The notes beneath the pieces were generated by a model. The model had not been told where the DNA came from. It saw nothing but the letters and a program-made list of their open reading frames with translations, and searched no databases. A stretch of DNA of 64,000 bases from JAAYDI01 sp052034005 (GTDB lineage Bacteria; Planctomycetota; Planctomycetia; Pirellulales; Pirellulaceae), in NCBI GenBank assembly GCA_052034005.1, contig JBPOJB010000009.1, positions 1 to 64,000 of the forward strand, given 5' to 3'. This document shows, in pieces, positions 32,812 through 42,620 of this stretch (position 1 is its first letter; every line of letters starts with the position of its first letter). A program made the translations under genes and the position numbers.

Positions 32812-35811
32812 ATGACGGGCAAGCGACGGTCGATCGTGGCGGTTGTTACAGCCGTCTTGTGGGTGGCCGTCTGTCGCGGGATGGGCGGATCACCAGCGGT
32901 GGCGTCGGACGCGACGTTGGACGTGGACCAGGGCGTGTGCGTGGTCTTGGGCCTGCCGGACGCGGCGGACCCCAGCTCCCTGGTCCGCCTGGCGGACGGG
33001 AACCGGCGGAAGATCTATTTCCAGTCGGCCGACGGGGCGCTGGTGGCGGCAGTACGCCAGGCGGCTCACGCGGCGCACCTGCTGGGCAGTCGGATCTTCG
33101 TGGAGCATGGCGACATACGTTCGGTGCACCTGGCCGACAATCTGGCGGACGGCGCGTGGGTCGCGCCGCAGGAGACGGCATCCACGACCGAGGCGGAGAT
33201 CCTCCGGATGCTGCACCCTGGCGCCACGGCGGTGTTCGGTGATCGGGTGGTGGTCAAGCCGCCGCAGGAGGGCGTCGATGACTGGTCGCACCCGTACCAC
33301 ACGCCGGACAATAACCCATGCTCCACCGACTTGGTGGCCCGCGCGCCGTTCCGGACCCAGTTCCTGGCCGGTCCGTTGTTCTCGCCGATGCCGGAGGTGA
33401 CGGTCGCGGCGGCGGGGCGTGTCTTCAAAGCGTTCGGGCATCTGGCGCACAAAGCGAACCAGAACGAGGTGCTCAATTCGCTGCTGTGCATCAATGCCTA
33501 CAACGGCACGATCCTGTGGCGCCGCGAGCTGCGCGCCGGGTTCATGATCCACCGCAACACGATGATCGCCACGCCGGACACGCTCTACCTGGCCGACGAC
33601 GAGTCCTGCAAGCTGATCGACGCGGCGACGGGTGCCATCCGTGACGAGATCGTCGTGCCTCCCGACCTCTCGGATGGCCCGGTCTGGAAGTGGATGGCGC
33701 TGCGCGACGGCGTGCTGTACGCGCTGGTGGGCGGTGCCGAGACCCGGGTCGACACGATCCGCTCCACCGTGGGCGGGATCGGCCATTGGGGCTGGGGCAT
33801 GTGGCAGGGGCACGACTACGCCGACCCGCGCACGAACTTCGGGTTCGGGCGCACCTTCCTGGCGCTCGACCCGCGGACGAAGGAAGTGCTCTGGACGTAC
33901 CGCGACGAGGACTACCTGGACAGCCGCGGCGTGTGCATGAACCTGGAGCAGATCTTCTTCTACAGCCCCGAGAAATTCCTGGGCTGCCTGCGCGTGGCGG
34001 ACGGATCGCCATTGTGGAAGAACCGGGACCCGGATCTGCTGGCGGCGATCGGCCCCAACGGCGCGGCGCAGGACTATGTCTCGGGCTACGCGACACAGAC
34101 ATACATGAAGTGCGACGACCAACGAGTCTATTTCGCAGGCCCCCAGCGCCCGCGGCTGGTCGTCGCGTCGGCGGACGACGGCCGTCTCTTATGGCAGAGG
34201 ACGCCGGGTAACCTGCAGCTTGTGCTGCGCGACGACGGGTTCTACTGCGTGGGCCCGGAGCAAGGCGCGGAGGACGCCGGCGCCAAGTATTCTTTCGACG
34301 GGGTCCGGCTGGTATCGTTGCCCAAACGCCGGGCGTGCACGCGCGCCACCGGCGGCGTCGACAGCGTTTTCTATCGCGCGACGGGCGGCACGGTGCGTCT
34401 GGACACGGAGACGAACCGTGCCGAGCACATCGCGCCGATGCGGCCGCCCTGCCAGGATGGCGTGATCATCTCGGACGGACTGCTCTTCTGGGGCCCGTGG
34501 ATGTGCGGCTGCCAGCTGTCGCTTTACGGCCACATCTGCCTGGGACCGGCCGACGCACCGCGCTCGACGGACGTCGTGGAGCCGCAGTTGCAGCAGTGGG
34601 CGGACGCGTCCCGAGCGTTGGCGACATGGGACCTGTCGCCCGGCGATTGGCCCGCCTACCAGCACGACAGTTGGCGCAGCAGTTACACGGCCGTGGAGGT
34701 GCCCGAGTCAGTGCGTCAGGCGTGGACCTGCCGCGTGACCTCGACGAACCTGCCGACCGCGCCGGTCATGGCCGGTGGCTGGACCTTCGTGGCCGACCGT
34801 GACGGGGCCGTGCGCGCGCTGGACGAGCAGGGTCAACAGGTGTGGATTGCCCACATGGGCGGACCGGTCTACTATCCGCCCGCCGTGGCGGACGGGCGCC
34901 TGCTGCTCGGCTCCGCGGACGGGCGCGTGTATGCGCTGGAGGCGGCGACCGGCCGCCTGCTCTGGTCGTATCGGGTCGCCCCCGAAGCGCGGTGGATACC
35001 GGTCTACGACGCGCTGATGTCGACCTGGCCGGTGGCGGGCGGCGTGGTGGTCGAGGACGGGGTGGTCTACGCGGCGGCGGGAATCTCGCACTTCGACGGC
35101 ACGCATGTCGTGGCGCTGGACGCGGCCACCGGCCGGACGCGCTGGCGAAACGATTCGTCCGGCCGGCTGTCGTCCGAGGTGAACTGCGGCATCAGCCTGC
35201 AAGGCGAGTTGATGATCCGCGGCCACGAGCTGTGGTTCCTCGGCGGCGGCGATTACCTGTTCGCCCGGTACGACCTGCGGACCGGCCAGTGCCTCAACGA
35301 GCCGCAGCACGATCTGGCGTCCGAGTTCCAGACGGCGTTCTATCCCTACTATCCGATGTACGCGAAGTACGCCTCGTTGTTCCACACGTTCCGCGATGGG
35401 CGTACGCTGAAGTATGCCGCCAGCTACGACGGCAGCGACTACTCGCCGTTGCAGTTCCTCGAGCCCGCGGCGCCGATTCAAGCGGCGCCTGCCCGCCAGG
35501 CGGCCAAGCCCCGCGCCGCGGCGCTGCAGCGGAAGGAGGAGGAGCGGAAGCCGGTCTGGGAAACGGCGCGACCGCAGCTCTATACCGCGTTCGTGATCAC
35601 GCCCAACACGCTGCTGGCCGCCGGCCCGGATCCGGATCTGGAAGGGCGGCCGACGCTGTGGGCCTTGCGCCTCGCGGATGGATCGCCCTTGTGGGAGACG
35701 GCGCTGCCGGCGCTGCCCGTCAAGGCGGGACTGGCCATCGACCGGCGCCAGCACATCACCGTCTCGATGGAGAACGGCGAAGTCCTCTGCCTAGTCCCGG
35801 ACCACGAATGA
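32812..35811 (+). CDS. Secreted PQQ-like beta-propeller protein
   Basis: 999 aa, starting at ATG 32812 with AAGGAG and 7-nt spacing. It begins with a signal peptide (VAVVTAVLWVAVCRG). The body is made of PQQ-like/Kelch-like blades: NAYNGTILWRREL, LDPRTKEVLWTYRDED, VASADDGRLLWQRTPG, ALDEQGQQVWIAHMGG, ALEAATGRLLWSYRVA, ALDAATGRTRWRNDSS and ALRLADGSPLWETALP. There are probably two propellers, around residues 150-560 and 640-999, joined by a linker with the motif GDWPAYQHDSWRSSYTA that marks many planctomycete outer-membrane-biogenesis-like PQQ proteins. A Lys/Glu-rich insert (about 880-915) is probably flexible. No PQQ dehydrogenase active site is visible, so enzyme activity is uncertain. The gene sits between DUF1080 and GH116. 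Confidence 0.85.
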   Translation: MTGKRRSIVAVVTAVLWVAVCRGMGGSPAVASDATLDVDQGVCVVLGLPDAADPSSLVRLADGNRRKIYFQSADGALVAAVRQAAHAAHLLGSRIFVEHGDIRSVHLADNLADGAWVAPQETASTTEAEILRMLHPGATAVFGDRVVVKPPQEGVDDWSHPYHTPDNNPCSTDLVARAPFRTQFLAGPLFSPMPEVTVAAAGRVFKAFGHLAHKANQNEVLNSLLCINAYNGTILWRRELRAGFMIHRNTMIATPDTLYLADDESCKLIDAATGAIRDEIVVPPDLSDGPVWKWMALRDGVLYALVGGAETRVDTIRSTVGGIGHWGWGMWQGHDYADPRTNFGFGRTFLALDPRTKEVLWTYRDEDYLDSRGVCMNLEQIFFYSPEKFLGCLRVADGSPLWKNRDPDLLAAIGPNGAAQDYVSGYATQTYMKCDDQRVYFAGPQRPRLVVASADDGRLLWQRTPGNLQLVLRDDGFYCVGPEQGAEDAGAKYSFDGVRLVSLPKRRACTRATGGVDSVFYRATGGTVRLDTETNRAEHIAPMRPPCQDGVIISDGLLFWGPWMCGCQLSLYGHICLGPADAPRSTDVVEPQLQQWADASRALATWDLSPGDWPAYQHDSWRSSYTAVEVPESVRQAWTCRVTSTNLPTAPVMAGGWTFVADRDGAVRALDEQGQQVWIAHMGGPVYYPPAVADGRLLLGSADGRVYALEAATGRLLWSYRVAPEARWIPVYDALMSTWPVAGGVVVEDGVVYAAAGISHFDGTHVVALDAATGRTRWRNDSSGRLSSEVNCGISLQGELMIRGHELWFLGGGDYLFARYDLRTGQCLNEPQHDLASEFQTAFYPYYPMYAKYASLFHTFRDGRTLKYAASYDGSDYSPLQFLEPAAPIQAAPARQAAKPRAAALQRKEEERKPVWETARPQLYTAFVITPNTLLAAGPDPDLEGRPTLWALRLADGSPLWETALPALPVKAGLAIDRRQHITVSMENGEVLCLVPDHE

Positions 35812-35872
35812 TCGCACCAGGGCCGGCCACCCGCGACGCGGCCTGGCACAACCCTCGAGTAAGGAGTCGCGT

Positions 35873-38800
35873 ATGACGACGCACGAACTGCCGATGAGAC
35901 GTCCCTTGGAGGAGGTGCAGCGCGAGGCCCGAGCCAACGCTCGTCGCCAGGCAGGGTGCGGCAGCCCGGCCGCGATGGAACGCCGTGCGTTCATCAAGCT
36001 CACCGGGCTGGCCGCGGCGGCGCTGGCCGCCGCCGGCGACGCGCCGCCGGCCATCGCAGGGCCGTTCAGCCCTGACGATCTGATCGACCACTGCGTGCCG
36101 GCCGACAAGAAGCTGAACGCTGAGTGGCTGCGGGCGCTGACGGAGCGCGGCCAGGCCGCCGTGTATCGCGGCCGGGACCTGGAGACGATCGGCATGCCGG
36201 TCGGGGGCATCGGGGCCGGACAGTTGTATCTGACGGGAGACGGCCGGCTGGCGCAGTGGGATATTTTCAATCTCAAGTCGACCGACTATTTCTATCCCGA
36301 CCATCCGGTGGCGCCGGTGCGGCCGGTCGCGCAGGGAGTGGCCATTCGCATCGAGCAGGGTGGTCGGACCGACCAGCGCGTGTTGGATCATGAGCACTTC
36401 CCCGCCGTGACGTTTCGCGGCGAGTACCCGATCGGCCGCGTGCAGTATGACGATCCGGACTTCCCGGTCGCCGTGACGCTCGAGGCCTTCTCGCCCTTCA
36501 TCCCGCTCAACCCGGACGACTCGACGCTCCCCGCCACGGTCCTGCAGTACACGCTCCGGAACAGGTCCGATCGACCGCTGCGCGGGGCGATCGCGGGATG
36601 GCTTCAGAACGCGGTGTGTCATGCCAGTGGCAGCGCACTGGTGGGCGACTTGGTGAACCGGCTGCACGTCACGGATCACGCCACGATGATCGTCTGCGCG
36701 GCGCGCGCCAGTGACCGGCCGGCGGAGGATCGCGGCCGGGTCGTGCTGGCCGATTTCGAGGGCGACAATTACGGGGATTGGCAGGCGGAAGGCGAGGCGT
36801 TTGGGACCGGGCCGGCCGCCGGCACGCTGCCGCACCAGAACCGGGTCGACGGCTTCGAGGGGAAAGGGCTCGTGAACACCTACCTCCAGGGCGATCGGCC
36901 GCACGGCACCCTTACGTCGCCGCCCTTCACGATCAACCGCCACTTCATCAGTTTCCTGGTGGGCGGCGGCAACCACGCCGGCCGGACATGCATCAATCTG
37001 CTGGTGGACGACCAGGTGGTGCGCACGGCCACTGGCAAAGCGGACGAACACTTGACCTGGCAGAACTGGGACGTGCGCGATCTGGAGGGCCGGTCAGCGC
37101 GGATCCAGATCGTGGATGCCGAGTCGGGCCCGTGGGGGCACATCAACATCGACCAGATCGAGTTGAGCGACCGCGGCCGCACGGCATTCACCGGACCGCT
37201 GGAGGGGCAGCCCGATTTCGGGACGATGTGCATCGCCGTGCTCGGCCCGCCCACCGCAGCCATGGCCAGCTGCGCGCTGCCGACCGGCCCGCAGCGCAGC
37301 GTCTGGGACCTGGGCCGGCCGGCCGGCGCGGGCGACGGCACGGCGCCGCTCGGCGCGCGGCTGGAAGGCGCAGTGGGCCAGTCGTTCGAGCTGCCCGCCG
37401 GCGCCGCCACGACCGTCCGGTTCGTCATCGCCTGGCATTTCCCCAACCGCGCGGAGAGCGGGCATCACTATGCGGCCCGGTTCGCCGACGCGCCGGCTGT
37501 CGCCCAGTACGTGGCCCAGCATATCGATCGGCTCAGCGACGACACGCGGCTGTGGGTCCAATCCTACTACGATTCGACGCTGCCCTTCTGGTTGTTGGAC
37601 CGGCTGCATTCGACCGTCTCGACGCTGGCCACGTCGACCTGCGAGATCTGGCAGAACGGGCGCTTCTGGGCCTACGAGGGCGTGCGCTGCTGCCACGGCA
37701 CGTGCGGCCACGTGTGGAACTACGAGCAGGCGCTGGCCCGGCTGTTCCCCCAGCTGGAACGTACCGTGCGCGAGATGCAGGATTTCAATCCGGAGGTGGG
37801 GATGGTGGCGGAGACCGGCATGATCCGGTTCCGCGGCAATTGGCCCGATTTCTGGTGCGGCGACGCCCAGACCGGCTACATCCTCAAGGCCTATCGCGAG
37901 CACCAGACCAGTCCGGATGCCGGCTTCCTGACCCGCAACTGGCCCCAGATCCGCAAAGCGCTGGAGTTCCTCTTCCGCCAGGACGGCAACGACGACGGCG
38001 TGATCGAAGGCGAGCAGCACAACACGTACGACATCAACTTCTACGGTCCCAACTCGATGATCGGCATCCTGTATCTGGGCGCCCTGCGAGCGGGTGAGGA
38101 GTTGGCGCGCGAGATGGGGGCCGCCGATCTGGCGGAACGGTGTCGTCAGATCTACGAATCGGGCCGGAAGTTCTGCACGGAGAAGCTGTTCAACGGCGAG
38201 TACTACATCCAGCTCGTGGATCTCCAGGCGCATCCCAAGCACCAGTACGGCACCGGTTGCTTGTCCGACCAGCTGTTCGGCCAGGGCTGGGCGCACCAGC
38301 TGGCTTTGGACTACATCCTGCCTCCGCGGGACGTCAAGCGCGCTCTGGAATCGATCTGGACGTACAACTGGGCGCCCGACATCGCGCCGCAGAACGCGGA
38401 GCATCCGCCGCAACGCTGGTTCGCGTACCCGGGCGAGGCGGGGCTCTTCACCTGCACCTGGCCGAAGAGCAAGCACCTGGGGCCGGACTCCGTGCTGTAC
38501 CGTGACGAGATCTGGACGGGCATCGAATACCAAGTGGCCGGCCACATGGCTTGGGAAGGCATGCTCACCGAGGCGTTGGCCATCTGCCGCGCCGTGCACG
38601 AGCGGTACCATCCGGCCAAACGCAACCCCTGGAACGAGATCGAGTGCGGCGACCACTATGCGCGCGGCATGGCCAGCTGGGGCGTCCTGACCGGCCTGGC
38701 GGGGTTCGAATACCACGGACCGCGGCAGCACATCGGGTATGCGCCGCGCCTGGATCCGCACGCGTTCCGCTGCATCTTCACGGCCGCCGCGGCGTGGGGG

Positions 38801-39049
38801 AACCTCGACCAGCGGCGTGCGGACGATCGGCAGACGAACCGGATCGAAGTGCAGTGGGGTGAACTGCCCATCACCACGCTCGCACTGGAAGTGCCCCCCG
38901 GGCGGACCGCCCGGAGCTGCCGGGTCGCCGTCGCGCAACAGCCCGTGGACGCCACCCTGCAGCAGACCGGGAACCGGGTCGTGATCACGTTGGCCCAGCC
39001 GTGCCGCGTCGCACGCGGCGAAGCCCTGGAGGCCCGGCTGCAGTTGTAA
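35873..39049 (+). CDS. GH116 glycosidase (GBA2-like) with a nested beta-sandwich, Tat-exported
   Basis: 1,058 aa. AAGGAG (35861-35866) 6 nt before ATG 35873 fixes the start. The long n-region leads to ERRAFIKLTGLAAAALAAAG, a Tat-type signal, so the protein is folded before export. GH116 N-terminal beta-domain features include DLETIGMPVGGIGAGQ and GRLAQWDIFN. The catalytic (alpha/alpha)6 part begins about residue 560: NGRFWAYEGVRCCHGTCGHVWNYEQALA, RFRGNWPDFWCGDAQTGYI and IEGEQHNTYDINFYGPNSM (Glu in EGEQHNTYD is a nucleophile candidate; ECGDHYARGMASWG may hold the acid/base). Residues about 288-434 form a separate sandwich (VLADFEGDNYGDW to HINIDQIELSD), like the domain in planctomycete GH32 levanases, inserted inside the N-terminal domain. 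Family members hydrolyse beta-glucosides, xylosides or glucosylceramides; specificity is unknown. Confidence 0.9.
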   Translation: MTTHELPMRRPLEEVQREARANARRQAGCGSPAAMERRAFIKLTGLAAAALAAAGDAPPAIAGPFSPDDLIDHCVPADKKLNAEWLRALTERGQAAVYRGRDLETIGMPVGGIGAGQLYLTGDGRLAQWDIFNLKSTDYFYPDHPVAPVRPVAQGVAIRIEQGGRTDQRVLDHEHFPAVTFRGEYPIGRVQYDDPDFPVAVTLEAFSPFIPLNPDDSTLPATVLQYTLRNRSDRPLRGAIAGWLQNAVCHASGSALVGDLVNRLHVTDHATMIVCAARASDRPAEDRGRVVLADFEGDNYGDWQAEGEAFGTGPAAGTLPHQNRVDGFEGKGLVNTYLQGDRPHGTLTSPPFTINRHFISFLVGGGNHAGRTCINLLVDDQVVRTATGKADEHLTWQNWDVRDLEGRSARIQIVDAESGPWGHINIDQIELSDRGRTAFTGPLEGQPDFGTMCIAVLGPPTAAMASCALPTGPQRSVWDLGRPAGAGDGTAPLGARLEGAVGQSFELPAGAATTVRFVIAWHFPNRAESGHHYAARFADAPAVAQYVAQHIDRLSDDTRLWVQSYYDSTLPFWLLDRLHSTVSTLATSTCEIWQNGRFWAYEGVRCCHGTCGHVWNYEQALARLFPQLERTVREMQDFNPEVGMVAETGMIRFRGNWPDFWCGDAQTGYILKAYREHQTSPDAGFLTRNWPQIRKALEFLFRQDGNDDGVIEGEQHNTYDINFYGPNSMIGILYLGALRAGEELAREMGAADLAERCRQIYESGRKFCTEKLFNGEYYIQLVDLQAHPKHQYGTGCLSDQLFGQGWAHQLALDYILPPRDVKRALESIWTYNWAPDIAPQNAEHPPQRWFAYPGEAGLFTCTWPKSKHLGPDSVLYRDEIWTGIEYQVAGHMAWEGMLTEALAICRAVHERYHPAKRNPWNEIECGDHYARGMASWGVLTGLAGFEYHGPRQHIGYAPRLDPHAFRCIFTAAAAWGNLDQRRADDRQTNRIEVQWGELPITTLALEVPPGRTARSCRVAVAQQPVDATLQQTGNRVVITLAQPCRVARGEALEARLQL

Positions 39050-39488
39050 GACGAACGGCCGGATCACAGGACGGAGTTCGGCCGGCATCTATTTCGCACT
39101 GGTCCCGCCCGCGTTGACGATCATCGGGCACGGCACCTACGTCCTGATGCGCTACGTCCTGTAGCGGCGCGCGGGGCGGAGTCGACTGGGATTTGCAAAA
39201 CAAGCCCGCAGGATCCTGGAGGCGGCGGCGCCGGCGCGCAAGGCCCAACTGCTCGCGTATCGCTCGGCATCACTGCGCTTCAGGAAACTGCGGGCTCACC
39301 CCGTTGGCAAACGCGCGTTCTCACCATGCGCCCAGCCCGCCGACCGCCAGATCATCCGATCGCCTGTCTCGCGTGTCGGCCGTTCACATCGTGCGTCTTA
39401 TGTGGAGTAAGATCGATCCAGGCGGCCCGGAAAATGTAGCCGGAAGCGCGTGCGCTGCGCAGTCGCTAAAGTCCGCACAAGCGGATGT
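39050..39488. other. Convergent spacer with a possible membrane-peptide remnant
   Basis: 439 bp between the GH116 and vWA genes, which point toward each other. On the plus strand 39087-39164 reads IYFALVPPALTIIGHGTYVL then MRYVL and a stop: a strongly hydrophobic, protein-like tail with no start codon or upstream gene, perhaps the remnant of a small membrane protein. The rest, including a poly-Arg frame at about 39190-39420, shows nothing I can name. Confidence 0.35.
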
Positions 39489-41192
39489 TCAGCCGATAAT
39501 CTCGCGGCGGTGTTGCAGGTAGTCCCAGACGACGTACCGATCGAGGTCCCTGCCGGCGGTGAAGAAGACGCGGCCTGCGGCGGACTGGGCCAGGCGGTGC
39601 GCGAACTGCACGTCGTCGCGCGATTGTAACCAGGTCGACAGCAGGAATATGTTGATGGTGATCCCCTCGCGATGGGCGGCCAAGGCCTCGCGCAGGGTGG
39701 CCTGCTCCGTGCGCGGGTCCGGCGGGTAGAGCAGGTACAGCAGGTGGTCCTCGAAATGCGCGGTCGGCAGGCCGTCGGTGATCAGAATGACTTGCCGGTT
39801 CGGCGTGTCCTGCGCGACCAGCAGGCGCCGCGCCAACTGGAGCCCGTGTTGGATGTTCGTGAAGTGCGGCGGCACGTCGAGCTCAGTCAGGCGCGGATCG
39901 CTCATGTCCGCCCGCAGCCGGACGACGGGGTCCATCACCGTCACGGGCTTGGGGAGCAGCGTCGGGATGTCGCCAATCGGTCGCGGCTTGGCGAACGAGG
40001 CGAGCTCCACGAACTGCAGGTAGTCGCCCGGGTACTCGCGCCGGACCAGTCCGTCCAGCGCCAACCCCATCCGCTTGACATCGATGTACAGCTCGTCGTA
40101 GCGCATCGAGCCGCTCATGTCCAGCAGCACGACGGTCGCGCATTTCGGCGTGTTGCGCGTCCGGTGCACGAGCAGATCGTCCGGGCGCAGCGCGATGGGC
40201 AGGCCCGCGCCGTCACGGACCATGGCGTTCAGCAGCGACCCGACGACGTCCAGGTTGGCTACCGAGTCGCCGAATTGGTAAGCGTGCGTCTGTTGCAGCT
40301 CCACCGCCCCGTCGCCCACAATGCGCCCGGTGTGTCGGCCGCTGCGGGCCGCCTGCAGCTGACTGAAGATCCGGTCCAACAGCTTCCCCTGGAACAGTCG
40401 CAGCGCCTGCGGTGTCAGCTGATAGCCGTGCGGCGTCCGCTCCAGGCCTTGTTGCTCGGCCAGTTGACGAAGGTATTCGTCGAGCTGCCGGCTCAACTCG
40501 CGCAGGTGTTCCAGATCGCCCGGTTCGGCGAAGTCGGCCAGCGCGTCGAGGTCGATGATCGCGAGCTGGCCCGTTTCCGCCGCGCGCTGGAGTTGTTCCA
40601 GCAACCGATCGATGGCCTCCAGTTCCTCCTTGATCTCGAGCGCCTGGGGGATCGTCAAGCCGGTCCGGCCGGTGAACGCGTATCGGGCGGCCAGCTCGTC
40701 GATCTGGTACTTGTCGCCCAGCCGGGCCAGGAGCTGGACCAATTGGCGTGCCAGGTCGCCCTGGTCGTCGCCCGCGCGGTACCAGAGCCGCTCCAAGTCG
40801 TGGAGCTGTTCGCCCAGGAACGCGCGGCGGAAACGGTCCTGGAGCGGGGCAGGGGGGCGGATCCGGCGGCCGTAGTCACGGTAGCGATCGGCCGCTTCTT
40901 CCTGCACCCGGTCCGTCTCGTACGTGGCGAGGATCTTCGCTTTGCGCTGGCGGAGCAATTCCATCAGCGCGTCCAGGCTGGGGCCCAGCCCCGCGATCTG
41001 GCGCGGGTCGAGGTGGACCGCCCGGGCCAGCTCCTCGGCAGTCAGCTGGCGGCGGTGCCCGTAATACAGCAGATGCTGCATGGCGCCCGAAACCAGGTCC
41101 GGCGCCGGCCGGGTCGGGCTGGGGAAGCTCCGCGGGTCGTATTTCTGGTACGTGTGAATCACGCCGCCGGCGGTGTTCGGTTTGCGGTTCAT
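39489..41192 (-). CDS. von Willebrand factor A domain protein, partner of MoxR-like ATPase
   Basis: 567 aa, cytoplasmic. A helical, Gln/Leu-rich N-terminal part (about 1-290, coiled-coil-like around 185-250) precedes a vWA domain starting near 345. The MIDAS is present: DMSGSM (358-363), a later Thr in HFTNIQHG and the Asp in ILITDGLPT. The end reads QSAAGRVFFTAGRDLDRYVVWDYL. The ATG at 41192 lies 9 bp after the stop of the AAA+ gene, so the pair is surely one operon. By analogy with MoxR-vWA and magnesium chelatase I/D pairs, the vWA protein would pass the ATPase's work to a metal-containing or assembly target. The target is unknown. No SD site of note is seen, which fits coupled translation. 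Confidence 0.87.
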   Translation of the reverse strand: MNRKPNTAGGVIHTYQKYDPRSFPSPTRPAPDLVSGAMQHLLYYGHRRQLTAEELARAVHLDPRQIAGLGPSLDALMELLRQRKAKILATYETDRVQEEAADRYRDYGRRIRPPAPLQDRFRRAFLGEQLHDLERLWYRAGDDQGDLARQLVQLLARLGDKYQIDELAARYAFTGRTGLTIPQALEIKEELEAIDRLLEQLQRAAETGQLAIIDLDALADFAEPGDLEHLRELSRQLDEYLRQLAEQQGLERTPHGYQLTPQALRLFQGKLLDRIFSQLQAARSGRHTGRIVGDGAVELQQTHAYQFGDSVANLDVVGSLLNAMVRDGAGLPIALRPDDLLVHRTRNTPKCATVVLLDMSGSMRYDELYIDVKRMGLALDGLVRREYPGDYLQFVELASFAKPRPIGDIPTLLPKPVTVMDPVVRLRADMSDPRLTELDVPPHFTNIQHGLQLARRLLVAQDTPNRQVILITDGLPTAHFEDHLLYLLYPPDPRTEQATLREALAAHREGITINIFLLSTWLQSRDDVQFAHRLAQSAAGRVFFTAGRDLDRYVVWDYLQHRREIIG

Positions 41193-41201
41193 GGCGCAGG
41201 T

Positions 41202-42620
41202 TCACAGTTCGTAGACGATCCGCCCGTGCCGCTGGGAGCGGGAGATCTTGTCGGTGCTGTACAGGCCGGCCAAGACGAACTCCACGCACGAAGCCCGCAC
41301 GGCCGGATCCTGGGCCGCGTTGACTTCGAACGCCTTGTTCCACACCGGCGGCACGCGCTGGAGCCGCTGGGCGTACGACTCGGACGGCAGCAAGTCCCCC
41401 ACCTCGATCTTGACCCCGCGCGCAAAAATCTCGGCGATCTGGTCCAACCCGTGCCGATCGACGTACTCCGCGAATACCTCGCGCACCGCCTCGGCCACCA
41501 ACGCCTCGAGGACCTGCCGGTCCGACATCTGGTGACTGGACATCATGTCCAATTCCAGCTTGCCCAGGGCGGAGGCGTACAGGTGCCCCAGATCGCTGAT
41601 CCGCGGCACCGCCGGGCGCTCGCCCAAGATGGCCGCGCGGCGCCGCGCGCTGGCGACCATCGTGCGGTAGTTGGCAATGCTCAGCCGCGCACTCACGCCG
41701 GATTGATGGTCGATGTACTTGGAACGGCGCGCCGCCAGGCTGATCTGCTCCACAATCTCGCACATGAACGGTGGAATGACGACCGGAAACTCGCCGTCCA
41801 GTTCGATGCCCGCCTCCTGTTCCATGATCTGGATGCCCAGCTGCCGGTCACGCGGATAGTGCGTGTGGATCACCGAGCCGATCCGGTCCTTCAGCTGGGG
41901 GATCACCTTGCCGCTGCGGTTGTACGTGGCCGGGTTGGCCGAGAAGAGCAGCCATACGTCTAGATCGAACCGTATGGGATAGCCGCGGATCTGGACGTCC
42001 CGCTCTTCCAGGATGTTGAACAGCCCGACTTGGACCAGTTCGTCGAGCTCCGGCAACTCGTTCATCGCGAAGATCCCGCGGTGCATGCGCGGGATCAGCC
42101 CGAAATGCAACGCCGATTCGGCGGACATGCTGGTGCCGTGGGCCAGCTTCGCCGGGTCGAGCTCGCCAATCAGGTCGGCGAACTTGGTGCCCGGCGCGAG
42201 TCGTTCGGCATAGCGTGCTTCGCGCGGCCACCATGCGATCGGGATCTCGTCCTCCGATCGCGCCGCGACCAACTGCCGGCCCGCCTCCGTGATCGGCCGG
42301 TAGGGGTCCTCGTGCACCGGGATGTCGGGTGCGGCAAGGTAGGGGATCTCCTCGTCCAGGAACCGGGTGAGCAGCCGCATCAGGCGGCTCTTGGCTTGCC
42401 CCTTCTCGCCGAGGAACAGCATGTCGTGCCGGGCGATCAGCGCAATGGCGATCTCGGGGATCACCGTGTCGTCGTAGCCGATGATGCCCGGAAACAAGTC
42501 CTCGCCCGCCGCCATGGCGCGGAGGAAATTGTCATGGACTTCCTGTTTGACGGTCTTGGATACCCAGCCACTCTCACGCAGTTCACGCAACGTCGCTGGG
42601 CGGACACTCGCGGTAGACAT
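41202..42620 (-). CDS. MoxR / magnesium-chelatase ChlI-like AAA+ ATPase
   Basis: 472 aa, starting at ATG 42620 (MSTASVRPAT); GGAGGA lies about 15 nt upstream. The AAA+ core is that of the ChlI/MoxR clade: FPGIIGYDDTVIPEIAIALIA, then the P-loop at 71-78, the helix-2 insert (residues about 150-185), a sensor-1 region with LFSANPATYNRSG, and IPQLKDRIGSVIHTHYP. Key positions are altered. The P-loop reads GEKGQAKS instead of GxxGxGKS/T (the Lys and Ser are kept but the Gly before Lys is Ala), and Walker B reads GIFAMNELPEL, with Asn where Asp is expected. It may hydrolyse ATP slowly or in a different way. The neighbouring vWA protein is the presumed partner. Confidence 0.87.
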   Translation of the reverse strand: MSTASVRPATLRELRESGWVSKTVKQEVHDNFLRAMAAGEDLFPGIIGYDDTVIPEIAIALIARHDMLFLGEKGQAKSRLMRLLTRFLDEEIPYLAAPDIPVHEDPYRPITEAGRQLVAARSEDEIPIAWWPREARYAERLAPGTKFADLIGELDPAKLAHGTSMSAESALHFGLIPRMHRGIFAMNELPELDELVQVGLFNILEERDVQIRGYPIRFDLDVWLLFSANPATYNRSGKVIPQLKDRIGSVIHTHYPRDRQLGIQIMEQEAGIELDGEFPVVIPPFMCEIVEQISLAARRSKYIDHQSGVSARLSIANYRTMVASARRRAAILGERPAVPRISDLGHLYASALGKLELDMMSSHQMSDRQVLEALVAEAVREVFAEYVDRHGLDQIAEIFARGVKIEVGDLLPSESYAQRLQRVPPVWNKAFEVNAAQDPAVRASCVEFVLAGLYSTDKISRSQRHGRIVYEL

